Source: Aaosphaeria pasadenensis (taxonomy: Eukaryota > Ascomycota > Dothideomycetes > Pleosporales). From it: a stretch of DNA of 64,000 nt. The stretch is from NCBI GenBank assembly GCA_022813625.1, contig JAKLMB010000021.1, forward strand, positions 124,001-188,000. The letters are read 5' to 3'. This document shows positions 43,991 to 56,610 of this stretch, one piece after another. A model generated the notes under the pieces. That model was not told the DNA's origin, searched no databases, and saw nothing but the letters and a program-made list of their open reading frames with translations. Every line of letters begins with the position of its first letter. Within the stretch, counting starts at the first letter, position 1. A program made the translations under genes and the position numbers.

Positions 43991-44605
43991 CGCCCACACG
44001 ACCTCCGCTGGACGTCGTCGACAATCGGCTTTCTCGCCTGGAGGAAGTCTAAAGGAAACCCAGCAGTGTCAACCTGTCATCGATCCGCCGTCAATCGCTC
44101 ACCCAAACGAGACCCGTGGTTCGTCTCGCGAGACCTGCCCCCGTATCGCCGCTACGCAGACGCCCGCCCACACTCCAGTTGCACCACCACCACCACCGCG
44201 CACTGCATCCTGTCTCTAATAAGGAACTTTTTCGCTTTCCATCGCGCGCGCGCGCATTGCCCAGTCTTCCCCATCGGTCGCGCACAAAATTCAGAATAAT
44301 TACATCGCGAATGCTGGTCAATTGATCCCTTTGTTAAAGGTGTGTTTATTTTCGTGATACTAGTGGTATTATATCTGGTACCCACGACTTCATCCGTTCG
44401 TCATATCATTGGAGTGCTGATCCTCGCCCAGGTCATTCCCTCATTGCCATCCACGGCGTCCGTTCGTTTCTCACGCTCCCTCTACCACCGTACATAGCTT
44501 GCCATCCATTGACTGGACAAACATCTTTCGACTCAAATCGACGTCCACTCATTCTTTATCGCCATCACATCGTTCCCGGATCCAACTTACTACACTCCCT
44601 CATCC

Positions 44606-44668
44606 ATGCTGAACCCCAGCGCCGTTGACTTTGCCACCCACACTCGGAGAGTATTATTTGCGCACTAG
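44606..44668 (+). promoter_or_regulatory. Upstream open reading frame (20 codons)
   Basis: An ATG-started frame (MLNPSAVDFATHTRRVLFAH, then TAG) ends 26 bases before the main ATG at 44695. If the leader spans this point, it would lower translation of the main frame. No transcript data are available, so the leader itself is assumed. Confidence 0.4.
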
Positions 44669-44694
44669 CTGCGTCTGCATCGTCGACAAACCTG

Positions 44695-46261
44695 ATGGAG
44701 ACTGTCGTCCGACGGTTCACGATATCCAGGATCGATCAACGCTACCGCCATTCGGCCGAAGACGTTTCCCGCCAAGGAGAGAGCGCAGAGGTACGACAGA
44801 AAGAGGCTGCAGAGAAAGAGGAGGAACTCAGGAAGAAGCACGCGGCCGCATCAGCATCATCGAGTCGCAAGAGGACGGAGAAGCCCATCATGGGGAGGTC
44901 ACATAGGATGTTCCATCGCCGGCAGGAGCCCCAACCAGCGGTTCTGACGGCCATTGTCCGTGTCGTTGCTACAGTGGACGCCAACAACAATGTCATAGGA
45001 GTGGAGACATTGGCTCCCGCCTTTCCTTCTGTCCCCGCGATGCCTACAGATCCCATTCCAAGCGTTCCAGCCGTGCCTGCGTTTCCGAGCGACTTGACCG
45101 TTCCAGCGTATCCTTTTCCAGTCGCAGAACAGACCGGGGTGCCTATATCAACATCGCTACTCGCCATTACTACTCCAACACCTGAGCCAACATCGCTCCC
45201 AGAACCTACAAGCCTTGGCTTTAATTCGACTATATCAAGTGGGTATATGCGAAACATTGACCTTCTATAAATACTCACATGACATAGGCACAATTTCGAG
45301 CACAGCATCATCGATTAGCCTAAGCACCACTACAACCACTACAACGTCTTCATCGTCACAATCGTCGTCGTCTTTGTCGTCTTCAGCCAGCTCGTCATCA
45401 TCCTCTTCCTCGTCGTCCATTTCCTCGTCTTCATCAACTTCGACATCCTCGTTCTCGTCAACTGCTTCCAAGGTGGCATCAACCTCCCTAGCTGGAGGTG
45501 CTGGTGGTCCTGTGCCGACTGCTCCGGCTCCCACAGAAACAGCTGCTGCTGGCACTGCGGCATCCGGCGGCAATAGCTCCCCAGCCACTCCTACAGTCGT
45601 CGGCAGCGTAGTCGGCAGCATTGCGGGATTTGCGCTCCTTTTAGCCCTGCTACTTTTCCTTATCAGAAGGCATAAGCGCAAGTTGCGTGGTGGTGCCCTC
45701 CAGCTAGACGACAACGATCCCAGCGAGAGGCAACCCCCTGCCTCATCAGGGCAGCAGATGGCCGCTCGTAGCAGCATCGTTCCGGCGGCGTTCATGAACC
45801 GATTCTCCAGCACTTCCAAGTCCACAATGGACACTACCGCTACCGGCGAGAAGGGCTTTCAACGAATCTCTGGCCGCAAGCTCCCTTCCGCCTTCAGTGA
45901 AGGGATGACCTCTGAGCAATTCGCTCGCGGAGAGGGTACTTTATCCGGATCCTCGTTCTACACGGACGACCAAGGTTTCTACGGTGGAGCTGGGGCTGCC
46001 ATGAACAAGGAATTCGGAAAAGAGATCGGTGGATCGGGTGCGATGGGCACTTCAGAACGGATCATGCCTTCGCCTGCCCGGACACCTGTGCTGCACCACG
46101 CCGGCGATGCTCCCCAATGGGGTACCAGTCGCAATGGTGGTAGTACAACCCTAAGCCCTCCCGCCAGCCCCAACCCCGCCATGTTACCACGAGGCACTTT
46201 GGGGCGGAGTCATCCCTCGCATGATGGCTCACGAGGCTCTCGCTTCACCGAAGACGTGTAA
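44695..46261 (+). CDS. Ser/Thr-rich single-pass membrane protein (WSC/Mid2-like layout)
   Basis: Two exons (44695-45238 and 45288-46261; 49-nt intron) give 505 residues. The chosen start gives a basic, charged N terminus without a clear signal peptide; the Met at MGRSHRMFHRRQEP is an alternative, or an upstream exon is missing. A Pro/Thr-rich stretch (FPSVPAMPTDPIPSVPAVPA) is followed by a run of about 80 mostly Ser residues, a likely O-mannosylated rod. One transmembrane helix follows (VGSVVGSIAGFALLLALLLF), a stop-transfer RRHKRKLR and a cytosolic tail of about 160 residues. This layout is that of cell-wall stress sensors, but I see no WSC cysteine domain. The donor choice (GTGGGT) rests on frame only. 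Confidence 0.75.
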
Positions 46262-48799
46262 TGACCTTTCCATTATCTTCCATTGTACTTCTTACAGTCG
46301 CTCCCGCACATCCCTTTACGAGTCCGCTACGACCGGCGTGCATAGATGGCATTTGTTGATTTCAGTGTCCATTCTTCCTTGACTAGCGACTCCGGCCGCT
46401 CTAGTCCCAATTGTATACCTCTCGGGTTGGACAAGGTTTCCTTGTCCTCTGGACTCTTTTTTTCCTTGACAAAACCAAGAATGCTTCTCGAAGCAAAGAA
46501 TTGCGTCTACACGCACCACACTCCTTAATTCCGACATTGCAATACCTGCGATGTCGTGACTAATGTTTTGTGCCTCACCCATCATACCTACTCAGCTTTT
46601 CTTTTTACCTGTATCTTTTTGATTCTTCATTCCTTTCTCCAAAAGACACGCTGGATTGGAAAATTCTGCGTGTTTCATACCCCAGGCGGGCTGCTTGCGA
46701 CGGATTCGTCTTTGCACGCCCGCCGCTGTTTTTATTCTTCTCTTGGTGTATATATTACCAGGCCGGACCAGGAACTCCATCCTTTCGTTGTGAACGTCAG
46801 GATGGTGTCCCTGGGTTTGTGCATATGTTATGATGTTATTATGTGAATGCATTTCGTAGCGTGGAGATGTTCCGTACAGGACAGGCTCCGGGGAGGAAGA
46901 GGAGGAGACGTCAAGTCCTTGCATTTGTGGGGAAGTCAAGCTGTTTATCATATATGTAGGCAGAGGGGAAGGGGTTGTATAAGAACAAGACCTAGGTACC
47001 GATCAATATCAAGTTCCTAGGTTGGAGGCGGGGAAGAGCTTATTCATAGGGCTCTTGTCTCGTTCGTCCATTCATATATCCAAATGGTTCATAAAAGTCC
47101 GCATCAGATCCGCCTTTTCACACCCTTTATTCGTGAACTACATGCCCACAAGCTTTCCATGTATTATTTTGAATTGCCAAATCACTTAGAATATCAAAGC
47201 CTTCTCATTGCCCTTACAAGTCTACTGGACAACAGGGTAGATGGTCAAGAAACGATATCAACTTTCTACATTCAAATTCAGATGGCATATGGAATATTTG
47301 ACATGAACATATGGAGTGGCTACACCGTCGCAATATGACATTCTTCAAGAAATAGACAAGGTGGTAAATGTTTTTTCTGGAACTGTTGGTTCATCTAGAT
47401 AGCATCCATAGAAACACTTCGGAATGGAGATTCTACTCTCATTGATTTCTTGTTTTCGGGGCATGTTTTCCCGTGCTGATATTTTTATATGAAAGTTATC
47501 CCTCTTCAAAGTTCAATACGAGTGGTTTTGGTTGTGATTTACAGTTGTTTTCATTTTAATCATATTTCCTTGTTGTTAATGAATCAAAGTCCAGGGGTAA
47601 CGAGCAAATGCATGGAGGAGTCAAAGACAGTCAATTTGACGCATCTGAAACATTGTCATAATGTTTGAGACGTATATATAATTGATCTGCCATAGTACGA
47701 ACGCGCTTTTTGTTCGATATTTGGTCCTTGTTTGAGTTGTATTCGAAAACCTGAGGCCTCCACACTCAACGTCGCACTTAAGAAATCGAAGTAGCATGGT
47801 TGCAGCTTTAAAATTGAAGTGCTGGCAGGTAGCAATGTCTCTTTGCTATGAAGAGCAATGATTATAGAGTACACTATTTTTAATGGTCATTGGTCTTTGG
47901 ATGGGTGTTCGTCGGGAAAGTTTGTGGGCAAAGCGTGAAACTGCTATATGATGCTGGACGTGAATTCCGAATGACGACAGATCTAAGACCGGTGATGAGC
48001 TATTGCAGCTCTGGGTCGCGAACATTCAATCTATCTACGGAGTACATAGACGATGATATTATTATAATATTGCTCACGTTCATTGTGCTCACATCTTGAA
48101 CAATTCAAAAGCTATCCAAAGATAATATGTTGCCTGCTTGTTGGTGGTGTAGTGCAAGTTCGCCATGTCGAGTAGGTAAGGTCCGTCCCACTTTACATGG
48201 GCAAACGCGTGTCAAGTCCGAATACGCGTGCGTGTGCCCTGCATATCTATTCGCATTTCCTTAAAGTTTGTCGTTCGGAACTTCGGATGGGAAACGATGG
48301 CGGGACAGTAGTTTGACGAGCTACGGGCTACAGGTTACGGGCTACGGGTTCGGGGATGGAGATACTCGTATGTAGTGCCTCGAACTTGGACTTGTAGATA
48401 TCGGGTCGAGGGCAACTTCAAGCGTGATGAGAGGGAACATGGCTCGTGCTGTAAGTACCTGCGACTGCTACTGTAGGTAATTAGTTAGGCAGTTACAAAA
48501 GTAGTTAGCATGGAGTGGGCCCTGATTGAATCGAGTTTATGTGGGGCAAACGTCCAAGTCGTGAGCTCATCATCGGATGGGATCAACATCAACCCTTGAC
48601 CACGTCCTCGCTGGTCCGAGGTTGATCGTCCTTTGCGACAACATCTCGACATTTGATGGCCTGATTGACGTCTCTGCTCCTCACCCTCTTCTCCAACTGC
48701 TCATCGCAGCGCTGCCATCCTGCGTATCTTCCTGCTACATTAATTGACTTCAATTCTATAGCTCGTGCAAGACATCACGACCTCGGAAAGACAACAACA
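46262..48799. other. Spacer downstream of the Ser-rich protein gene
   Basis: About 2.5 kb. The first 700 bases are probably the 3' UTR and are T-rich. From 47080 to 48600 the sequence is AT-rich with only short frames. One TACGGAGTA motif lies at 48036-48044, and a short tandem (ACGGGCTAC-like units) lies at about 48320-48355. I see no gene. Confidence 0.5.
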
Positions 48800-49395
48800 A
48801 TGTCTTCTCTCGCGACCTTCAAAAACCCCGCGACATACCACATCCTCAGGTACATCCTCCCACCTCTCCCCTCCAATCATCCTCTAATCTAACCACCAAC
48901 CCCTCTAGCTACGGCACTTTAATCGGCAGCACGCTCTTCCAATCCTTCATTGCCGGCATCATCGCCTTCCGCTCCCTGCCCCGACCCCAATTCAGCACGC
49001 TGCAAAAGAACACCTTCCCCGCGTACTTCGCTCTCCAGACCGCATGCCCGCTCCTCCTCGCCCTGACATACCCACGCCGCGGCGGCGTATCCTCCCTCCT
49101 CAGCCCATCACCAGAGAATAAACTGCCCTTCTACCTCATAGCAACGATGTTGCTCACCGGCGCCGCGAACCTGCTGTACGTGGGCCCCAAGACGACGCAG
49201 ATCATGAAGCTGCGCAAGCACCAGGAGACGCGGGACGGCAAGAAGAGCTACGACGCGGGCCCGCACAGCGAGGGGATGAAAGAGCTGAACAGGAGGTTTG
49301 GAGTGCTGCATGGTGTGAGCAGTTTGGTTAATCTTGTAGGGTTGGGGGCGATGGTGTGGTATGGGGGACTGTTGGGGGAGTGGTTGGGGCTGTGA
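48800..49395 (+). CDS. DUF4149/TMEM205-like four-helix membrane protein
   Basis: Two exons (48800-48849 and 48909-49395; 59-nt intron) give 178 residues. It begins MSSLATFKNPATYHILS and continues YGTLIGSTLFQSFIAGIIAF and RSLPRPQFSTLQKNTFPAYF, the family signature in which a first helix is followed by Pro-Arg and an aromatic FP.YF block. Further helices are ACPLLLALTYP, FYLIATMLLTGAANLLYVGP and a C-terminal LVNLVGLGAMVWYGGLLG. The loop TTQIMKLRKHQETRDGKK and SEGMKELNRRFGVLHGVSS are usual in this group. Its role is not known with certainty; the membrane location is clear. The start follows a CAACAACA leader. Confidence 0.9.
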
Positions 49396-50354
49396 ATTTG
49401 ATCGGGGTTTGGGTGAGGTGGGGGTGTAGATACGTACCTTCGATATGTGTATATAGGACTGAATGAATTCATGGGTTGACGATTGATGACGATGTGTTTG
49501 TAAATCTTGGAGTTGCGCCAATGACTTGCAAGGCGGAAAACAAGGCTTGAGGATATGTGAAACTGCGTCAATGAAGTGAATCGACCCTGAATTGTATCAA
49601 CTATTTATCTTATTGTCAATGAACCTTAGTTTTTTTATATCATCTTCATGCGAAATGATTGGGTCAACTTCTATATTCAAATTCCACCAAACGAGATGGA
49701 CAGATGAATTGTTTGATATATTTGAGAGTGGCAGTGAAGTTCGTGAAATGGTAATTATGAAAGATTGGACGTTACCTTAGTTCAACATATTAAATCATTT
49801 CAATTCCTACAAAATGATTATACTCACCTATAAATTTAGTAAACCAGGTATCCAGGAGGTGCACGGCATATAGTGGGCACCTAGACATTCTTATTCTTTC
49901 AGTGAGTAAATTCAGCTAGGAAACACAACGGGAGCATTCCTGAATCAAGACACATACAGACGGACGAGTGTACAGTGCGCGACGTAGGGGCTTGACCATG
50001 TATATTTTCTTGTATATTCGATGCACGTCTGCTCGTATCCCGCCATGAACGGTTCCAGTAGACTTTCTGTCAGGCCGCTCCTGAATGTGATGATCTATGA
50101 AGGGGCCGAGCCGTATTCAAGATATGCAACGATATGACGGCCCTAATCGTTTGAACTCTTCATAGACGATTGAGGTACCATTAGTGCTAGAACTCATCTG
50201 CCGTGTCCGAAAGAGTCGTGAAGATGAACTGTGTTCTTGGAAAGCTGAGCAAATCCCTAAAAGTTTCAAGCTTCGTGGCTAGCACGCACATGAAATCTTG
50301 CTGCAGGGTGGGCAGTCTTGATACAGACCCTTAAAGAACTCCTTGAGCGAGTCA
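49396..50354. other. Convergent 3' spacer
   Basis: About 960 bases between the DUF4149 gene and the convergent repeat-protein gene. AT-rich in its first half, with only a short open frame at 49592-49780 that has no protein-like features. Confidence 0.5.
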
Positions 50355-51109
50355 CTAAGCGCGCTTCCGTGGGTCATAGCCAGGAAATGGCGTTGAGTTA
50401 TTCACCTGCTCATTCTTTGTAGCATTCGATACTGCTGTATTAGATGTCTCGTCTGGACCTGCTGATGACCTTGCCGATGTGCTCAAGGAAGATGTTGCAC
50501 CGCTCTGCATGGCTGTCAAAACCAGTAAGTATACAAGTACACAGACACGAAGCTATCGGTGTGATGCTTACCATCTAGCGCAAACTGATACGCAGGCACC
50601 CCATTTTCCATCTTGGCAGTAGTTTCATTCTGAGTACCCGCAGAAGCCGCGTCTGCCTCTTGCTCTGGAATCTTCCTTTGACGTTGACGGTTCGGCCGCT
50701 TTCCTCGCTTCCCTCGCTTCGTCCATTTCTTCTTCTTCTCTGGCAAGGCGGTCTTTGCGCCGGTGTTAGTGTTTACAGGGGCTCTGTTATCGTTTATGTG
50801 GATGCCTTTCGATTCTCTCTCACTATTGTGCGAGGCGAGGCTCGAGTTGACAGATCCGTTCCCGCCGACGTGTTGTGCTCGTTCACTGCTGTGCGAGACA
50901 AATCCCGGGTTGGCAGGTGCAGTTCTGCCGCTTTGCGCTCTCTCACTGCCGAGCGAGGAGACGAGATTCGGATTCACGAATTCGATCCTCCTGATCTGAG
51001 GTATGCCTTCACTGTCGCGCTCGACTATATTCGGATTCACAAGCTCGATCCTCGCCACCTGCATGCCCGCAAACATGAAAGCCGCGCCAGGGAAGGAAGA
51101 GTTCGCCAT
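50355..51109 (-). CDS. Hypothetical protein with degenerate VNPN/SER repeats and a basic segment
   Basis: Two exons (50572-51109 and 50355-50512; 59-nt intron with GTAAGC donor and TGACAG acceptor) give 231 residues in frame. I do not recognise a family. The first 100 residues are four degenerate copies of a roughly 20-25-residue unit: RIELVNPNIVERDSEG, RRIEFVNPNLVSSLGSERAQ, RTAPANPGFVSHSSERAQ and GSVNSSLASHNSERES. A strongly basic segment (KKKKWTKRGKRGKRPNRQRQ) follows and resembles a nuclear or RNA-binding signal. The second exon encodes a Ser/Thr/Asn-rich end finishing FPGYDPRKRA. No signal peptide or membrane helix is visible. The clean splice junction argues that it is a real gene; it may be lineage-specific. 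Confidence 0.65.
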
Positions 51110-52238
51110 AGTCGCTTGATGCTTAACCTTGTGAAGTTGCTAGCTGAAGCGAAGAAGCAGGTCAGAGGGTCAATAGCTGAAGAGCAGAGGAAAGTCAGTG
51201 GGCGGGTGGAGGAGAGCAAGCAAATTGGATCGGCGGTGGAAGTCGTTTGTGTTGTGTTGTCGTCGAGTGCACCTTCCTCTTCCCAAGGTCTTGGCACTTT
51301 CCTGGTGGACGTTCATGTCGTTAGTATCTTTCTGGTCTGGAGGTGAAGGAGGCATATAGGGCTGGATGTGATCGGACTGAAGGTTAGTGAAGGGGTGTCC
51401 CGTAGTTGAAGCTTGAAGGATACTGCATGTGGGATTGAGAACGTTCTGCTACACAGGCGAGGAAGCTCGATTGATGCTGTATATAATTTTGAAGAAGCTT
51501 AGAAATCAGTCGCTTCAATGTCAAGGAAGCTAAAACAAACTTGCAAGTACTTATAGCGAGTAAGACGTTTTTTGCGTTGTTGAAGATGATTGATTCAAAT
51601 GTGTCAGTGACGTCCAGGAAGACATTCTCTCACGCAATTTCTCACAAAAAAAATAGTACATTTTATTTCGAGGAAGCTCAGAAAATCGTCGCTACACGTT
51701 TAAGCCAGTTCGAATAATACTGTCGTTGATTTCAAGAAGCTCAAATGAGTTTTGCCGTACGTTTTAAAGAATCCCAAACGCGGCTGCATATACTCCAAGA
51801 AGTTCCAGGGAATGTCTCCTACACACCTGCAACCCAGAAATTTCAAAGCATCACTACTACTGTTTCCATACAAGCACGGACATTCAGCTCGTAGAATCTT
51901 ATACCTATACGTTGGAGGGATCTCGCGTACATGCATTTCGCCGCACATAAATACTCGCGGCTACATTCGAGGTCGCGATGCATGAGACTAAGGCCCTCGA
52001 CCCTCGACCTTCGACACTCGACACTGGGAATTCGGACTGGGGAGTCGGGACTGGGGGGCGTAGGCGTGTGGACCAACCTGTGGTAGCCTCATAGGTGGCC
52101 CTCTCTCTGTCTGTCTGTCTCTCTCACTTTCTTTTGGCGCTGGTCCTTTTTCTTCGCTTTGGCGTTTTGGGCGTTTTGAGGCAGCTGGGATTGGACAGGG
52201 TTGTGGGCAGGGCAGGGCAAGGGGGGGAAGGGAATTAT

Positions 52239-52260
52239 GGGTCAGGGTCAGGGTCAGGGT
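52239..52260 (+). repeat. (GGGTCA)n tandem
   Basis: Three to four units of GGGTCA, ending in GGGTAGAGGGTGGGTAGG; part of the G-rich microsatellite zone. Confidence 0.8.
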
Positions 52261-52457
52261 AGAGGGTGGGTAGGGGTGCATCTGTCGCCACAGTCAGAGA
52301 GGAGAGGACCTGAGTTTGTAGGGCAGGGCAAGGCAGGGCTGTGCGAGTAATCCGTGGTCGTATTTGGATGTTCAGGTATACGTTGACTGTATTATTAGCT
52401 TTGTACGGAGTATACTTGGGTGGTCAGTCGTTCTGTTGTTGTAGCATTACTTGAGAT

Positions 52458-52482
52458 GGGTAGGGTAGGGTAGGGTAGGGTA
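52458..52482 (+). repeat. (GGGTA)n tandem
   Basis: About five units of GGGTA. This is not the fungal telomere unit (TTAGGG) and is taken as an ordinary pentanucleotide repeat. Confidence 0.85.
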
Positions 52483-53469
52483 AGGTACTGGTGATGGGCG
52501 ATGGGGGTAGTGCGTGCTGTGTTATCGTTGGTTCCCCCAGTAGGCGAATGGGATGGGGGGGGGGGGCAAAGAGACGGGAGGCTGCAGTTGTAGTGCAAAT
52601 TAGTCGCGTGGATGGAAAGACTTTTGAACCAAGCGTGAGATGGTTTGATGATGGATCCAAGAAGAGGGGGATAATTGTTTTGTGTATCGTATCGCGCACC
52701 TCGACATGATGGATCATCCATTCATTGTTTATGTAGACACTTACGCACTGTACAGAGTAGTCTTGGTAGCAATAATGGTTCAGTGCTGATCTTGGGTTGA
52801 ATACGGGATGGGCTGGAGGGGAGGGGAGGGGAGGGGAGGGCGATGGATGAGGAGAAATAGCGGACACTAAGCCATTGGGCCCTGGACGGTTTCTGGTTCC
52901 GCCAACTTCTGTCCAGTTCAGTTCAGTCCAGTTCAGTCCAGTTCAGGGTACAGACAATACTCGTATGTACGGAGTACTGTATGTATGCACATATGGAGTA
53001 CTTTGTATGGTTCATGGTTACTCGTATGGTAGGGGATACTGTGTAAAGGGTTTATTGGGTTGTACTCATTTAGTCGACCGAAGTATTAATTAATCAATCA
53101 ATCATCACTACTGAGTACTGACTCCACGAGAACTGTGCTTTTCTACCAATCTGGGACCTGAGTAACCCCAACGGCTGATGGCTTTGGAACCACTACGACT
53201 ACTACTAGTTTAGTACACTCTGTACCATCACCACTGGGGGTCCAGAATCTAGATTAGTGGTGGAGTTCACTCTAGACCCAACCATCGAGGTAGGTATCAA
53301 CAAAAACAAACAAAGAGGAAACAAAAGGAATACCTCAAAGTCCGGAGTACCTAGGTAGATCATAGATGGAGGACAGGATATCAAGGCAAGGAAGACGAGA
53401 GGGGAGAGGGGGATCCCTGAGATGGAAGGGAGGCCATGTAGACGTGGTAGAGACGGTACTGTGTAGAGT

Positions 53470-53511
53470 ACTCAGTACTCAGTACTCAGTACTCAGTACT
53501 CAGTACTCAGT
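53470..53511 (+). repeat. (ACTCAGT)6 perfect tandem
   Basis: Six perfect copies of the 7-mer ACTCAGT, with further AGTAC-type sequence on both sides. The 7-base period rules out a coding role. Confidence 0.95.
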
Positions 53512-54151
53512 AGGGTAGAGGAGAGTTGGGATGGGACAGGGGAGGGGAAAGAGGGATAGCGTCGGGGTTCATGTCATGGTGGGGGGATGTTCGGAGTTGG
53601 GTTCATGGCCTTGTTCTCTACCAACCGTAACTACCTATCATCCATTGTCGTTACTGTAGGTACCGGTACTGCACTGCACTGCGCTGTGCTTTGCTGCGGT
53701 CGTTACCTCTCGGAGGATTGATTTTATTAACAAGAGAAAAGAGGAGAAGGTGTCTATTTTTGCGATGCGACACCGCCGAGGCAGGGGGGGGGGGGGTTTA
53801 CGCAGTACACAGTACTTGGAGAAACGGAGGAGGCCGCCCTCGACATCAATCATGAAGGACGGCGTGATCGGCGCAAAGACGTGTATACATGCGCAAATCT
53901 GAAGATCATTTGTTTGCCATCCATCATGAACAGAGAGGGGAGAGGAGAGGAGAGGAGAAACACCCAAGATTTGATGGCGTCGATTCGTTGATTGATTGGG
54001 GGGAGATGGAGGGAGGTGGATGAGGTGGGCAGAAGGTGGATGAGGATGATTGTCTGGTTCTGGTCCCTGCGAGGGTTTGGGTGGGAGAGGGTGGCCGCAT
54101 TTGGATTAGCTTACACTCCCACCCCTGTCCGCTTCCCACCATCACAAAACC

Positions 54152-54185
54152 ACTTCAACTCTTCAACTCTTCAACTCTTCAACTG
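54152..54185 (+). repeat. (CTTCAACT)n tandem
   Basis: About four copies of an 8-mer, CTTCAACT, in the gene-poor zone. Confidence 0.85.
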
Positions 54186-54495
54186 CTTCGACCATGAATT
54201 ACTGTCTACAGTCTACAGTCTATAACACAGTACAGAGTAAAGACAATGATCAGTAGACATCAGAGTGAAGACTGCAAGAGTAAGATGGTAGATGTATCGA
54301 TCGATTCATCATTCTCACTCCACCGCTTCCATCTCATCCCATCCTCGAATCCATACCCTGTCCTGTCACCAGATGTCCCGTCGCAACCCAATCCGTACTA
54401 GCACATGCTTCTCTTTCCGCTGCATCCCATGGCCATGGCTGCCATGGATGCCATGGCGTACAACGCATTCAACATACAATCCAGTCACCGTCAAC

Positions 54496-54498
<3 letters not shown>

Positions 54499-54536
<38 letters not shown>
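54499..54536 (+). repeat. (AG)19 microsatellite
   Basis: Nineteen uninterrupted AG units. A second long (GA)n run lies at 56282-56313. Confidence 0.95.
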
Positions 54537-54537
<1 letters not shown>

Positions 54538-55232
54538 ATGAGCTTGTCCACCTGCCAGACACACCTCACGATGCGAGCTGCCATACAAGCACGACAGCCG
54601 CGCCCAGACCTTCGAAGCAATACATAGAACTGGTACGGAGTAGGTTTTATTGTATTTAGTAGTGCTTTGTGCGAGTGTAGTAGATACTACTCTACCTCGC
54701 AAGTTGCAGCAAGTCGTAGTCTCGTACCCTAATACCCGGCCAGTAGATTACCAGACCATCCCAGTGGACCCAAAGCGGGCGCGCGGCGACGGCGGCGGCG
54801 GCGACGGCGTTGGACGAGCCTTGAAACGCCATCGAGACGCCCGGATCGCATCGCATCGCATCGCATCGCCTCGCATCACATCAAGCAGTGTAGGCAGAGT
54901 ACATACCTACAGCACAGTACTGGGCGGTATTTAGTATGCGATGTTGATATCAGTATCAATGTGTTCATATTTGATCTAACTGCTTCTCAATTGTCGGTGG
55001 AAGAGACTACGGCGTAAATTCAAGTATATTGACATGGGGGAAGTGAGGCGGTCAATGCTAGAGAGATTCAACAGTCGTGCTAGTCATGATAACGGTGAAC
55101 GGAGGACCAAAGGAAGAGAGAAGAAGAAAAAAATGAGTGAGAATGGAAGTGACAGCAGATACAGGCTAGCAAAAGAAACCAACCCGTTCCCGTGGTCCAT
55201 GAATGATGGGGATGCTCGGATGCTGGTGCTTG

Positions 55233-55273
55233 TGATGATGATGATGCGGATGATGATGATGATGATGATGATG
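55233..55273 (+). repeat. (GAT)n microsatellite
   Basis: About 13 GAT units with one GCG interruption. Confidence 0.9.
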
Positions 55274-56253
55274 GGTGAGGTGTGGATGGGATGTGGACGA
55301 ATTGGGTAGCGCAGACCCATGAAGGCCAATGAAGACCAATGAAGACGAATGAGGACGAATGAAGAGGGAGAGGATGATGGGAGGGATGGGGTTTGTATTA
55401 CTTTCGGGCCACGCATCATCCAGAGGAGGACTCAGTCAGTCACTCAGGGCACCGCCTTTTTGCACTCACGCGCTCTCTCGTTCTCTGCCTACTCTACTCC
55501 GTATCATCTCTCTCTCTGTTTTTTGCTTTCTGCCTCATTCTGTCCTCTCTCGGCCTTGCTCTATTGTTGCCTGTTGTTTGCGCATTTGCCTTTTTGCGCC
55601 CTCCCATCCTTTTTCCAATAATTCATTCCCTGTTGCTGGCCTCTTCCTCTTTTTTCTTCTTTCTATTTGGCCCTGAACCTATCAACTAGTAGACTGACTA
55701 GTTTATGCATAACTAGGTCCTTCTTCTTCCCTCCAACTACCCCTGTCAACCGAGTCTGTACAATACAAGTATCTAACTGCAAACCGTGTATGTACTGTAC
55801 TGTACTGTAATTACCTACCTAGTCACTCGGGATAGTTGGCTACCTACACTTGGTAGGTAATTACTTGATGGTTGATAGGATTGCTTTTTGAATCTTGGTG
55901 ACCAACCCTCTGCCTCTGCTTCTGCAAGTCCCCACTAATCATTCGTCATTCCTCTCACCATCAACTACACCGTCAATCACAGATAGTTACCTTTTTTCCC
56001 CACCGTAAGTTAGTTGATTTTTTTTTATTTCATCCCTCGAGGAGAGGGTTCGTAGATTCATGTACATGTGTCTTCATAGTGTGATTATTCTGGATAATTT
56101 GAGGGAGGGGAAAAAGGAAGGGGGCATGGGTGTGTGGGTGGGAAGAAGAGCGGCTGTAATAGAGTTGTTGAACTAAGAAAAGAAAAGTAGTCCGCGCGTA
56201 GTCCGGTGTGTCCACTGTCCAGTCCACAGTCCACAGTCCACAGTCTACAGTAT

Positions 56254-56279
56254 GGCTGGGCTGGGCTGGGCTGGGCTGT

Positions 56280-56313
<34 letters not shown>
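56254..56313 (+). repeat. (GGCTG)n followed by (GA)n
   Basis: Five GGCTG-type units (56254-56278) run directly into about 16 GA units (56282-56313), a compound microsatellite. Confidence 0.9.
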
Positions 56314-56314
<1 letters not shown>

Positions 56315-56610
56315 GAGAGAGACAGTAAGAAGAAAAGAGAAGAGGAGGGAATGCGAACATGAGTAACACCTAGGTATTGTCTTATTGTCTATACGGAGTA
56401 CGGAGTACATAATTGCACAGTTCAATTGTGTGAGTAGGATGTACCTATACATGTCGAGTACCTGAATGCAGGGTATAATGTGTATGGCTGCCTATGTAAC
56501 TATTGTGTCTGTCCTATGTAGTCGCATAATTGGATGTACTCGGTATTGTACTGTGCTGTATTGTATGTATTTATTGTAGGCTGTAAGGTGCTACAGTAGT
56601 TACTTGTTTC

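Larger units (their letters stand above)
41600..44694. other. Long spacer with pyrimidine-rich leader of the next gene
   Basis: About 3.1 kb without a convincing gene. It includes one TACGGAGTA motif (42219-42227) and a strongly CT-rich tract on the plus strand (about 43670-43990), plus an (AC)/(CTC)-rich part. From about 44300 the sequence looks like a transcript leader, with a 20-codon upstream open frame at 44606-44668. Confidence 0.55.
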
